Both the position numbers and the translations under genes were made by a program. A model generated the notes under the pieces. That model did not search any database, was not told the DNA's origin, and worked only from the letters and a program-made list of their open reading frames with translations. Shown in pieces: positions 12,878 through 19,756 of a stretch of 20,088 nucleotides of DNA. This DNA comes from JBCCFW01 sp039029535 (GTDB lineage Bacteria > Acidobacteriota > JBCCFW01), in assembly GCA_039029535.1 (NCBI GenBank), contig JBCCFW010000147.1:1-20088 (forward strand). Direction: 5' to 3'. Position 1 is the first letter of the stretch. Every line of letters starts with the position of its first letter.

Positions 12878-15721
12878 ATGTACGAAAAGATCTGCGTCTC
12901 ACTCGACTCTTCCCCTCAGGCCCGCGCCGCAGCCTCGTTCGGCCTCCTCCTCGGCAAGGAAGCCGGCGAGGACGCCCGCGTCGTGAGCACCGTGGTCGAC
13001 GAGCTCGCCGGCTCATCAGGACGCCGTGAGCGTCTCTGGGCGGCTCTCCCCGAGGCCTTCCGCCCGGCCGAGAGCGCGCCGAACGGTGCCGCCGCCTCCG
13101 AGGCCGACGAAACCGCGACCTGGCTCGGCTCCCGCGCCGAAGAGCTCGGGCTCGACGTCGAGCGTCGGGACCGCACGGGCCGGGCCCACGAGGCCCTCCT
13201 CGATGAGCTCAACGAGGGCGAGCACGACGTCATCATGCTCGGCGCCGGCCGCAGCTCGCTGGGTCCCGACGGTCGCATCGGCTCGACCGTCGAGCGCCTG
13301 GTCCGCGAGCTCCGCACCGACGCCTTCATCGTCCGTGACCCCGAGTCGCTCGGCGACGACGGCCCCGGCATCATCCTCGTCTGCATCGACGGCTCACCCC
13401 AGAGCTACGCAGGCCTGCTCACCGCCATCGACCTGGCCAAGCAGTACCCCGAGAAGACCGTCGAGGCCGTCGCCGTCTACGACCCCTACCTTCACTACAC
13501 GCTGTTCAACGGGATCGTCGACGTCCTGTCGGAGAAGGCCTCGAAGGTCTTCAAGTTCGCCGACCAGGAGAAGCTCCACGAGGAGATCATCGACACCGGC
13601 CTGGCCAAGATTTACCAGGCCCATCTCGAGGTCGCGCGCTCGGTCGCCAAGGACCACGGCGTCGACCTGAAGATCACCCTCCTCGACGGCAAGGCCCACC
13701 AGAAGATCCTCAAGCACGCCCACCGCGTGAAGCCCTGGCTCACCGTCTGCGGTCGCATCGGCGTGCACTCGCAGGACGGCATGGACATCGGCGCGACTGC
13801 CGAGAACCTCCTGCGTCAGGTCCCGGGCAACGTGCTCATGGTCAGCCGCAAGCACGTGCCGTCCGTCGACACTCGGGCCGCCGAGTCCGTCGAGTGGGTC
13901 GACAGCGCCGTCGCCAAGATGCAGCGCGTGCCGTCCTTCGTTCGTGGCGTGGCGCGCACCGCCGTCATCCGCTGGGCCATCGAGCGGGGTCACTCGATCA
14001 TCACGCCCTCGGTCATCAACTCCTGCATGGGCGACATCCTCCCGCCCTCGGCGGCTCAGGCCATGGGCTACGTGGCGGAGGAGCTCGCGAAGGAAGAGGA
14101 TGACCTCACCTCCGGCAAGACCTTCATCTGCCACGAGTGCGGCTACTCCGCTCGCGACTACCGCCCGGTGAAGTGTCCCGTCTGCGATCAGCCCGGACCG
14201 ACCTTCCAACAGGTCGATCGCGACGCCCTCGAGAAGCTCGGCAACCTCAAGCCGGGCCTGGTCGAGGAGACCTTCGACGGCAAGAAGCTCCACTGGAGCC
14301 AGGAGGCGAAGGCCGCCCTGCATCGCGTGCCGCCGGGTTACGAGCGTCGCCGCAGCCGCGCCCGGGTCGAGAAGACCGCCAAGGTGCGGGGCTTGAAGAA
14401 CGTCACCGAGGAGTTCGTCATCGACATGATCCAGCAGGAGGTCGCCGACGCGTCCTACCTGTCGGAGGCCGGTGAGGGACTCAAGGTCGAGTTCAAGAAG
14501 GAAGAGCGCGCCGACGACCAGACGCCCCGTCAGCGGGGCGACGGCGAGTTCCGCTACACCGACGCGGCCTGGCAGCGACTCGAGCGCGTCCCCGCCGGCT
14601 TCATGCGCGACATGACCATGCAGCGTGTCGAGCAATTCGCCGCGGGTCAGGCGAAGACCGACATCGACCTCGCGCTCTGCGAAGAGGGCATCGCCGAGGG
14701 CCGTCGGATGATGGCCGAGATGATCGGCGCCTACGGCACCGGCGACGTGGCCAAGGACGCCATCCAGGCCTCCTACGAGGCCCAGGGCGACAGCGCCGAG
14801 GAGGCGGCGGACAAGGCGGACAAGAACGTCACCGCCGCCGCGACCGGCACCTGCCCGATGCACCAGACCGAGGAGGCCAAGGTCGAGGCCGCCGCCAAGG
14901 CGGCTGCCGCCGGCTGTCCGGCTCACGCCGACGCGGCTCCGGCCGAGGAGCCCGTCGCCGAGCCGGTGTCGGCCAGCTCCGGCAAGTGCCCCGTCGATCA
15001 CGCCTCCATGGGCAGCACGAGCGAGACCCTCGCCCGCGCCGCCGAGGTCGTGGCCGAGGCCCCGGCTCCGTCCGCCGGCAAGTGTCCGGTCGACCACGCG
15101 GCCGCGCCGAGCTTCACCGAGAAGGGGGAGGAGGTCGTCGCGACCGCCACTGCCCGAGCCACCGACGCCGGAAAGTTCGAGTCCGACCGCGCCGAAGCGT
15201 TGATCCGTGGCGTCGCGCAGGAGCGTGCCAAGGCCAAGAACATGGAGGCCATCGGCCAGAAGTTCATGGCCGTCCTCGGCAAGAAGCTCGGCTACGGCCA
15301 CCCCCTGGCCGAGATCACCGCCCAGCACGAGTTCACGTGGACGCCGGAGGCGCTGGCCGAGCTCGAGAACATCCCCGACTTCTGCCGCGAGCTCACGAAG
15401 TGGCGGGTCGAGTGGACCGCGGTCAAGAAGGACCTGGGGACGACCATCACCCCCGAGGTCATGTCGGTGAAGTACGACATGTGGGGGGAGGTCTCCGACG
15501 ACATCCTGGCCCGCGGCGACTCCAAGCTCGAGTGGTTGCCCGAGGCCGAGGAGCGCATCGCCAACATCCCCGACTTCGTGAAGGGCCAGGTCGTCCAGTC
15601 CGTGGAAGGCAACGCCCGGGAGTGGGGCTTCGACAAGGTCAGCTGTGAGGTCCTGGACCGGGTCATCCAGAAGTGGATCGACACCGGCGACTTCCACGAG
15701 GGCCAGTACGGGTACAAGTGA
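12878..15721 (+). CDS. Mosaic protein: two UspA-like domains, five PCP_red-like repeats, zinc ribbon
   Basis: The 947-residue product lacks a signal peptide and is probably cytoplasmic. Residues 1-155 and 163-325 are UspA-like domains; the first keeps a GxGxxxLG...GST nucleotide-loop pattern (122-137), the second starts IILVCIDGSPQSY. Five repeats resemble PCP_red, the small C-terminal domain of the BchB/ChlB subunit of dark protochlorophyllide reductase, each with W/Y-x(8-10)-VP/IP-x-F: about 338-386, 471-521, 557-614, 818-869 and 884-936. A rubredoxin-like ribbon (C418xxC421, C433xxC436) sits between repeats 1 and 2. An Ala/Glu-rich linker (615-790) carries four Cys-Pro-x(1-2)-His motifs. 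The ATG has GGAG at 12868. The stop overlaps the next GTG as GTGA. No other bacteriochlorophyll gene is in the window, so pigment synthesis is unlikely; a redox or stress link to the cytochromes is inferred from position. Confidence 0.85.
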   Translation: MYEKICVSLDSSPQARAAASFGLLLGKEAGEDARVVSTVVDELAGSSGRRERLWAALPEAFRPAESAPNGAAASEADETATWLGSRAEELGLDVERRDRTGRAHEALLDELNEGEHDVIMLGAGRSSLGPDGRIGSTVERLVRELRTDAFIVRDPESLGDDGPGIILVCIDGSPQSYAGLLTAIDLAKQYPEKTVEAVAVYDPYLHYTLFNGIVDVLSEKASKVFKFADQEKLHEEIIDTGLAKIYQAHLEVARSVAKDHGVDLKITLLDGKAHQKILKHAHRVKPWLTVCGRIGVHSQDGMDIGATAENLLRQVPGNVLMVSRKHVPSVDTRAAESVEWVDSAVAKMQRVPSFVRGVARTAVIRWAIERGHSIITPSVINSCMGDILPPSAAQAMGYVAEELAKEEDDLTSGKTFICHECGYSARDYRPVKCPVCDQPGPTFQQVDRDALEKLGNLKPGLVEETFDGKKLHWSQEAKAALHRVPPGYERRRSRARVEKTAKVRGLKNVTEEFVIDMIQQEVADASYLSEAGEGLKVEFKKEERADDQTPRQRGDGEFRYTDAAWQRLERVPAGFMRDMTMQRVEQFAAGQAKTDIDLALCEEGIAEGRRMMAEMIGAYGTGDVAKDAIQASYEAQGDSAEEAADKADKNVTAAATGTCPMHQTEEAKVEAAAKAAAAGCPAHADAAPAEEPVAEPVSASSGKCPVDHASMGSTSETLARAAEVVAEAPAPSAGKCPVDHAAAPSFTEKGEEVVATATARATDAGKFESDRAEALIRGVAQERAKAKNMEAIGQKFMAVLGKKLGYGHPLAEITAQHEFTWTPEALAELENIPDFCRELTKWRVEWTAVKKDLGTTITPEVMSVKYDMWGEVSDDILARGDSKLEWLPEAEERIANIPDFVKGQVVQSVEGNAREWGFDKVSCEVLDRVIQKWIDTGDFHEGQYGYK
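14129..14185 (+). other. Rubredoxin-like zinc-ribbon segment inside the USP/PCP_red gene
   Basis: This segment encodes C-x2-C-G followed eleven residues later by C-P-x-C (Cys418, 421, 433, 436). That is a knuckle pair typical of rubredoxin-like or zinc-ribbon metal sites. Iron would make it an electron carrier, zinc a structural site; the sequence alone cannot decide. Confidence 0.7.
14852..15097 (+). repeat. Four Cys-Pro-x(1-2)-His motifs in an alanine-rich linker
   Basis: The encoded linker contains TCPMH (658-662), GCPAH (679-683), GKCPVDHA (702-709) and GKCPVDHA (734-741). The last two are the same eight residues written with different codons, so they are held at protein level and not as a fresh DNA copy. 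Cys-Pro dipeptides act as heme-regulatory motifs in some proteins, and Cys/His pairs also bind metals. Confidence 0.65.
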
Positions 15722-16341
15722 GCACCACCGCCGGAGCCGGCGCCGGAGACGCCGCCGGACGCGTGGTCAGCATCCGCCCGGAGGCGGAGCGCGGCGCCAC
15801 GGCCCAGGTCGGGATGCTGGTCTTCCTCGGCTCCTGGGCGATGATGTTCGCGGCCCTCTTCTTCTCGTACACGATCCTCCGGCTCCGCGTCGGCACCTGG
15901 CCGCCTCCGGGCGGACCGAGCCTTCCGACCGTGTTGCCCGCCGTCTCCACCGGCGTGATCCTCGTCTCCAGCATCACGCTCCACCTGAGCCTGGCGGCGC
16001 GACGCCGGGGAGCGGCCCGAAACGCCCTGACTTGGGTGATCTTGACCTTCCTCCTGGGGTCCCTCTTCGTGGGTCTCCAGGGACGTACCTGGCTCGACAC
16101 CTGGACCGCTGGACTGACCCAGTGGAGCGGCGTCCTGGGGTCGATCTTCTACCTCATGACGGTCTTTCACGCCCTTCACGTCGTGGTAGGCTTGGGCGTT
16201 CTCGGATGGCTTGGAGTGCGTCTCTGGCGTGAGACCGTGCAGCCGGAGCGGGCGGAAACCTCGCTTCAGGTGCTCGGCATGTTCTGGCACTTCGTCGGCC
16301 TGGTCTGGGTCGCCATTTACGTGAGCGTGTTCCTCCTCTAG
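15718..16341 (+). CDS. Cytochrome oxidase subunit III-like membrane protein (COX3/NorE family)
   Basis: The 207-residue product has five predicted membrane helices (about 29-53, 70-88, 99-117, 137-160, 183-205). It shows family signatures: FYLMTVFHALHVVVGLG in helix 4 and FWHFVGLVWVAIYV in the last helix. The GTG start at 15718 is chosen because it overlaps the previous stop as GTGA; a longer frame would begin inside the USP gene. In family members as I recall them, helix 3 ends with a Gln-x-x-Glu-aromatic motif; here it reads GLQGRTW, so the conserved Glu seems replaced. No subunit I or II is in the window, so it is an orphan. NorE-like proteins next to nitric oxide reductases are an alternative identity. 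It could instead be an accessory subunit of the bd-like protein encoded 6 kb upstream, but that is conjecture. Confidence 0.88.
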   Translation: MSTTAGAGAGDAAGRVVSIRPEAERGATAQVGMLVFLGSWAMMFAALFFSYTILRLRVGTWPPPGGPSLPTVLPAVSTGVILVSSITLHLSLAARRRGAARNALTWVILTFLLGSLFVGLQGRTWLDTWTAGLTQWSGVLGSIFYLMTVFHALHVVVGLGVLGWLGVRLWRETVQPERAETSLQVLGMFWHFVGLVWVAIYVSVFLL

Positions 16342-16360
16342 CCCCTCCCTGGAGAGTTCC

Positions 16361-17344
16361 ATGATGCGGCTTCGGCCCCACCTCGGCTTCGCGGTTCCTC
16401 AGCTCCGGGTTTCCCCCGGGCGCGGTGCCGTGCTCCTGCTCTGCGCCCTCGTCCTGGGCGCTTGCCGACCCAACGATCCCGACCTCAACCGGATGCAGCC
16501 GTCTCGCGACTTCGAGACCACCTGGCTCGCCGGCGTCGAGGTTTCCGGGGACGTCCTCCAGCAGGGCTTCGAGTCCTACACGCTCTACTGCTACGCCTGC
16601 CACGGCCACATGGGCGACGGCGCCGGTCCGGCCGCTCCCGGTCTTCGGCCGCCGCCGCGCGACTTCCGTCAGGCCACCTACAAGTTCGGCTGGGTGACCG
16701 ACGGCCTGCCTCACGACGACGACCTCCGCCGCATCATTGAGGAAGGCCTTCACGGCACCGCGATGCTCAAGTGGGACATCCCGCCCGGCGACCTCGACGC
16801 GATCGTCCAGTACATCAAGCTGTTCGCCATCGAGGACTGGGCCGACCCCGACGCTCTCGGCGAGCAGGTCGCTCTCTCGGCCGATCCCTGGACGGACAAG
16901 CACGACGAGGCCCTGGTCCGCGGCAGCGACGTCTACCACGCCGTCGCCACCTGCCAGCAGTGCCACCCGGCCTACGTCACGATGGAAGAGGTCGAGCAGG
17001 TCGCCCGCGCCGAGGGCCGCACGCCCACCACCCGGCCGAACCCGTTCTACCCCGAGCTGAAGGAGAGCCAGTACGAGGTCGACGGTCGGCAGGTCAAGGT
17101 CATGCCGCCCGACTTCCTCTACCACCCGGTGCGCGTGAGCCACGAGCTCGACGAGGTCTACAAGACCATCGGCGCGGGCATCGCGGGCACGGCCATGCCG
17201 GCCTGGAAGGGCTCGCTCGCCGAGGACGACCTCTGGGCGCTGTCCTACTACGTCAAGTACCTCATCGACATGCGAGACACCGCCGAGGCCGAGTCGCTGC
17301 GCCGGAAGCTCTTCGCTTCCGAGGCTGCCGCCTCGTCGTTCTAG
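16361..17344 (+). CDS. Diheme cytochrome c lipoprotein
   Basis: The 327-residue product has a lipoprotein signal with lipobox VLGAC (Cys35), so it should be anchored to a membrane on the periplasmic side. Two cytochrome c domains follow: CYACH (77-81) with likely distal ligand Met135 (GTAMLKW), and CQQCH (198-202) with likely ligand Met279 (GTAMPAW). The second domain has a long insertion between heme site and Met ligand. Start is ATG at 16361 or the next codon; GGAGAG precedes it. It lies 19 nt after the COX3-like gene in the same transcript. Diheme lipoproteins of this kind often replace or accompany the CuA subunit as electron donor to terminal oxidases, so it is a likely donor to whichever oxidase uses the COX3-like protein. 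Confidence 0.9.
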   Translation: MMRLRPHLGFAVPQLRVSPGRGAVLLLCALVLGACRPNDPDLNRMQPSRDFETTWLAGVEVSGDVLQQGFESYTLYCYACHGHMGDGAGPAAPGLRPPPRDFRQATYKFGWVTDGLPHDDDLRRIIEEGLHGTAMLKWDIPPGDLDAIVQYIKLFAIEDWADPDALGEQVALSADPWTDKHDEALVRGSDVYHAVATCQQCHPAYVTMEEVEQVARAEGRTPTTRPNPFYPELKESQYEVDGRQVKVMPPDFLYHPVRVSHELDEVYKTIGAGIAGTAMPAWKGSLAEDDLWALSYYVKYLIDMRDTAEAESLRRKLFASEAAASSF

Positions 17345-17353
17345 GCCAGGCCT

Positions 17354-17385
17354 GACGGCCCCGACCCTTCGGGCTCGGGTCCGTC
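17354..17385 (+). other. Intercistronic stem-loop before the SUMF-like gene
   Basis: GACGG (17354-17358) pairs with CCGTC (17381-17385), CCCGA (17360-17364) with TCGGG (17375-17379), and CCC with GGG around a TTC loop: about 13 pairs with one mismatch and one bulged C. It abuts the Shine-Dalgarno GAGGA (17386-17390) of the next gene. It may protect the upstream cytochrome message, attenuate readthrough, or tune translation of the SUMF-like gene. Confidence 0.5.
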
Positions 17386-17399
17386 GAGGATCGGCTCCG

Positions 17400-18083
17400 G
17401 TGGCTGAGCGCTACACCCAGGTCCCTCGCTCGACCCTCTGGCTCCTGCCGGAGGGCGATCTCACGATCGGTGACGGGGCGGGGGCGGCCGACCCGCCCTT
17501 CGAGGCCGAGACCCGGCCGATCTACATCGGCAAGTCGGTCGTCTCGAACGTGCAGTACGAGGCCTTCGATCCCGGCCACGCTCGCTCCGAGCTCTCACCC
17601 GGCGACGACCATCCGGCCACCATGGTGAGCTTCCGCGACGCGGTGGCCTACTGCGAGTGGTACTCACAGCTCTCGAAGAAGTCCTTCCGGCTCCCGACCG
17701 AGATCGAGTGGGAGCACGCCTGCCGCGCCGAGACCACCACGCGCTTTCCGTTCGGTGACGATCCCGACGGACACGAGCGGCAGGTCTGGGCCGCGGAGAA
17801 CAGCGACGGCACCGCGCACCCGATCGAGTCGCTGAAGGCGAATCCCTTCGGGCTTCACGACCTCCTGGGCAACGTCTTCGAGTGGACGAGCTCGCTCTTC
17901 CGACCCTACCCGGTCACGGACGAAGAGGGGGACCGGGACGACCTCGGGCTCGTCGGCCCGCGCGCCGTGCGCGGAGGCTCGTTCCGGACCAGCATCGACG
18001 AGCTCGGCTCGAGCCGACGCTGGCGCGAGGAGGAGGACGTCCGCCGCGACGACGTCGGCTTCCGGATCGTCCGCTACCTCTGA
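17400..18083 (+). CDS. SUMF1/FGE-fold protein, probably not a true formylglycine-generating enzyme
   Basis: The 227-residue product matches the FGE-sulfatase/SUMF1 fold in order: SFRDAVAYCEW (77-87), RLPTEIEWEHACRA (97-110), NPFGLHDLLGNVFEW (148-162), RAVRGGSF (188-195) and VGFRIVR near the end. True FGE enzymes have two catalytic copper-binding Cys shortly after the GGS motif; here that stretch has none and the only Cys are 85 and 108. It is also short and has no signal peptide. The GTG at 17400 is the start, with GAGGA nine bases upstream. The fold also occurs in EgtB, PvdO and in NirV next to nitrite reductases, so a maturation or accessory role for the preceding cytochromes is possible. 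It closes the plus-strand operon and is convergent with the HDOD gene 28 bp away. Confidence 0.88.
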   Translation: MAERYTQVPRSTLWLLPEGDLTIGDGAGAADPPFEAETRPIYIGKSVVSNVQYEAFDPGHARSELSPGDDHPATMVSFRDAVAYCEWYSQLSKKSFRLPTEIEWEHACRAETTTRFPFGDDPDGHERQVWAAENSDGTAHPIESLKANPFGLHDLLGNVFEWTSSLFRPYPVTDEEGDRDDLGLVGPRAVRGGSFRTSIDELGSSRRWREEEDVRRDDVGFRIVRYL

Positions 18084-18111
18084 TGCAGGCTCGAGCTCGG
18101 CTCTGGGTCCC

Positions 18112-19299
18112 TCACTGGAAGTCGCCGAGCCACTCCAGGGCGTCGCGGTAGGCATCGGCCACCGTCCAGCAGCCCAGGCCCAGCGTCGAGCAGCTGTCGA
18201 TGAGCGTGGACCAGTCGCTCAGCTCCAAGGCCATGACCAGCTCGAGAACCCGTCCGAGCATCCCCGACTCGCCGAGCAGCGCCTCGCGGATCTCGGGACG
18301 CACGTCCATCTCGGCGAGGACGTCGTTCATCGGTCTCCCGACCAGGGCGTCGACGCCGGTGAGCAGGCCGGTGAAGAAGAGGTCGAGCTCCGACATGCCG
18401 AGACCGACCTCCTTGCCCAAGACCTCGCAGAGACGGGCGCGGAGCAGGCAGGTCTCGGTGACGATCGGCGGCTGGCCGTCTCCGAGGTCGAGCATGGCCA
18501 TGGTGCTGGCCCAGCGCTTGAGCGGACGCTCGCCCAGGAGGATGAGGGCCTGGCGGATGGAGGTCACTTCCTTCGACCAGTTGAAGGCCGCGGTGTTGAG
18601 GTGGCTGAGCAAGCGGAGGGAGAGGGCGACCTCCCGGGTGATGACGTTCTCGAGCTCCTCGAAGCTCAGGTCCTCTTCGTTGACCTCCTGGAAGAAACGC
18701 ATCATCCCGATCTTCGAGGCCGGGATGTCCTTCCACTCGCGGACGATGGGCCGGAAGGGGAAGAAGCCCGAGAAGAGCTGGCAACCATTGCTCTTGGCGC
18801 GCTCGAAGTCCTCCCGGGCCTCGATGTTCAGGGCTGCGACCTGCAGGGAGTGATCGTTGGCCGCCTGGAGACAATCGTCGCGCGAGCGCTCGTCGGTCTC
18901 GTGATGGTCGAGAGTCAGGAAGGTCGCTCGGGACAGGTGCCCCGGGGGGAAGCGACCGCCGTCGCCCCAGTCGAGAGCCGTGCGGATGCGTCGCTTGCGC
19001 AGCGTGTCGAGGAGCGGGCCGAGCTCGTCTTCGTCCTTCCGGAAGTGAAGCACCGTCGTCTCGGCATCGAGACCGGCAATGACGTCGTCGGTGAGGGCCG
19101 AGACCGTCGCTTCCACGAAGCTCGTCCGGCCCGAGCCGTGGATCTCGATCAGCTCGGCGGCCGAGCACGGATCTCGGTTCGCGAAGAAGTCTTCGGGGGA
19201 CTGCGACGAGCCCAAGAGATGGGCTCTCACCTCTCCGTCGCCGCCGAGAAGGGGCCGGCGGGTGAGGAGGGCCGCCGACACCAATCCTGTCTCGCTCAT
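18112..19299 (-). CDS. Degenerate EAL plus HDOD signalling protein
   Basis: The 395-residue product has an N-terminal EAL-like domain (about 5-185) and a C-terminal HDOD domain (about 195-395), the arrangement of YuxH-type proteins. The EAL part keeps the fold-end motif SNGCQLFSGFFPFRP (170-184), but at the position of Glu-x-Leu it reads VRAHLLG, and the other metal-binding acids are not apparent, so c-di-GMP hydrolysis is unlikely. The HDOD part shows LSLRLLSHLNTAAFNW and IRQALILLGERPLKRW. Start ATG at 19299 has AGGAG 8 nt before it; a longer frame would begin inside the upstream receiver gene. It follows the CheY-like gene by 94 nt on the same strand. It probably relays a signal by protein contact, as HDOD proteins do in motility or stress control. 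Confidence 0.88.
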   Translation of the reverse strand: MSETGLVSAALLTRRPLLGGDGEVRAHLLGSSQSPEDFFANRDPCSAAELIEIHGSGRTSFVEATVSALTDDVIAGLDAETTVLHFRKDEDELGPLLDTLRKRRIRTALDWGDGGRFPPGHLSRATFLTLDHHETDERSRDDCLQAANDHSLQVAALNIEAREDFERAKSNGCQLFSGFFPFRPIVREWKDIPASKIGMMRFFQEVNEEDLSFEELENVITREVALSLRLLSHLNTAAFNWSKEVTSIRQALILLGERPLKRWASTMAMLDLGDGQPPIVTETCLLRARLCEVLGKEVGLGMSELDLFFTGLLTGVDALVGRPMNDVLAEMDVRPEIREALLGESGMLGRVLELVMALELSDWSTLIDSCSTLGLGCWTVADAYRDALEWLGDFQ

Positions 19300-19313
19300 C
19301 ACGCACTCCTGTC

Positions 19314-19339
19314 CTGAAGCACCAGAGGGGTGGCTTCGG
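19314..19339 (-). other. Intercistronic stem-loop before the EAL/HDOD gene
   Basis: CTGAAGCACC (19314-19323) pairs with GGT and GCTTCGG (19329-19339) with one bulged base, giving about 10 pairs and a 5-nt loop. In minus-strand direction it comes after the CheY-like gene and directly before the AGGAG ribosome site of the EAL/HDOD gene. It has no U-run. Confidence 0.35.
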
Positions 19340-19393
19340 ATGTCTCCCTCGACTCCGCCGCCGCGCAACGACGACGAGACTCCGCTGGTGTCC

Positions 19394-19756
19394 TCATGCT
19401 GAGATCGCCATGAGTTGCTCGGCGAAGTCGTTGGCCGTGAACGGCTTGGCGATGAGGAAGGCCGCACCGGCCTCCGCCGCGAGCGAGCGCATCTCGGGCG
19501 TGCCTTCGGAGGTCACGAACCCGAAGGTCGTCGTGGTGCCCTCGGCACGCAGGGCTCGCAGCAGCTCGATGCCCGTCATCTCCGGCATGTTCCAGTCCGA
19601 CAAGATGAGCTCGGGCCCGTGCTCATGCACGGCCTCCAGCGCCTCGCGACCGTTGGCCGCCTCGACGACCTCGCTGTCCCCGTGACCGGATTGCCGCAGG
19701 TTGCGGCGGACGATCATCCGCATGGCCTTGCTGTCGTCGACGATCAAGATCTTCAT
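19394..19756 (-). CDS. CheY-like single-domain response regulator
   Basis: The 120-residue product is a stand-alone receiver domain with all expected residues: acidic pair Asp8/Asp9, phospho-acceptor Asp54 (LSDWNMPEM), Thr82/Ser83 (VTSEGT) and Lys104-Pro105. It has no output domain, so it acts by binding a partner such as a flagellar switch, kinase or the adjacent HDOD protein. The start MKILIVDDS at 19756 is standard for the family; upstream in-frame sequence is Arg/Ser/Gly-rich and lies in the CheX-like gene. It overlaps that gene by four bases (ATGA), so phosphatase and receiver are translationally coupled. The chemotaxis name is by similarity; no kinase or receptor is in the window. Confidence 0.93.
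   Translation of the reverse strand: MKILIVDDSKAMRMIVRRNLRQSGHGDSEVVEAANGREALEAVHEHGPELILSDWNMPEMTGIELLRALRAEGTTTTFGFVTSEGTPEMRSLAAEAGAAFLIAKPFTANDFAEQLMAISA

Noticed and set aside
13394..15697. A 767-codon open frame on the minus strand opposite the USP/PCP_red gene
   Set aside because: Leu/Gly/Asp/Val-rich antisense shadow. The plus-strand frame has recognisable domains, a Shine-Dalgarno and a coupled downstream gene.
12878..15721. Role in dark protochlorophyllide reduction from the PCP_red similarity
   Set aside because: No BchL, BchN or BchB core or other pigment gene is present, and the repeats are joined to USP domains. The domain name does not imply pigment synthesis here.
17400..18083. 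Active formylglycine-generating enzyme
   Set aside because: The two catalytic cysteines after the GGS motif are absent and no sulfatase is nearby.
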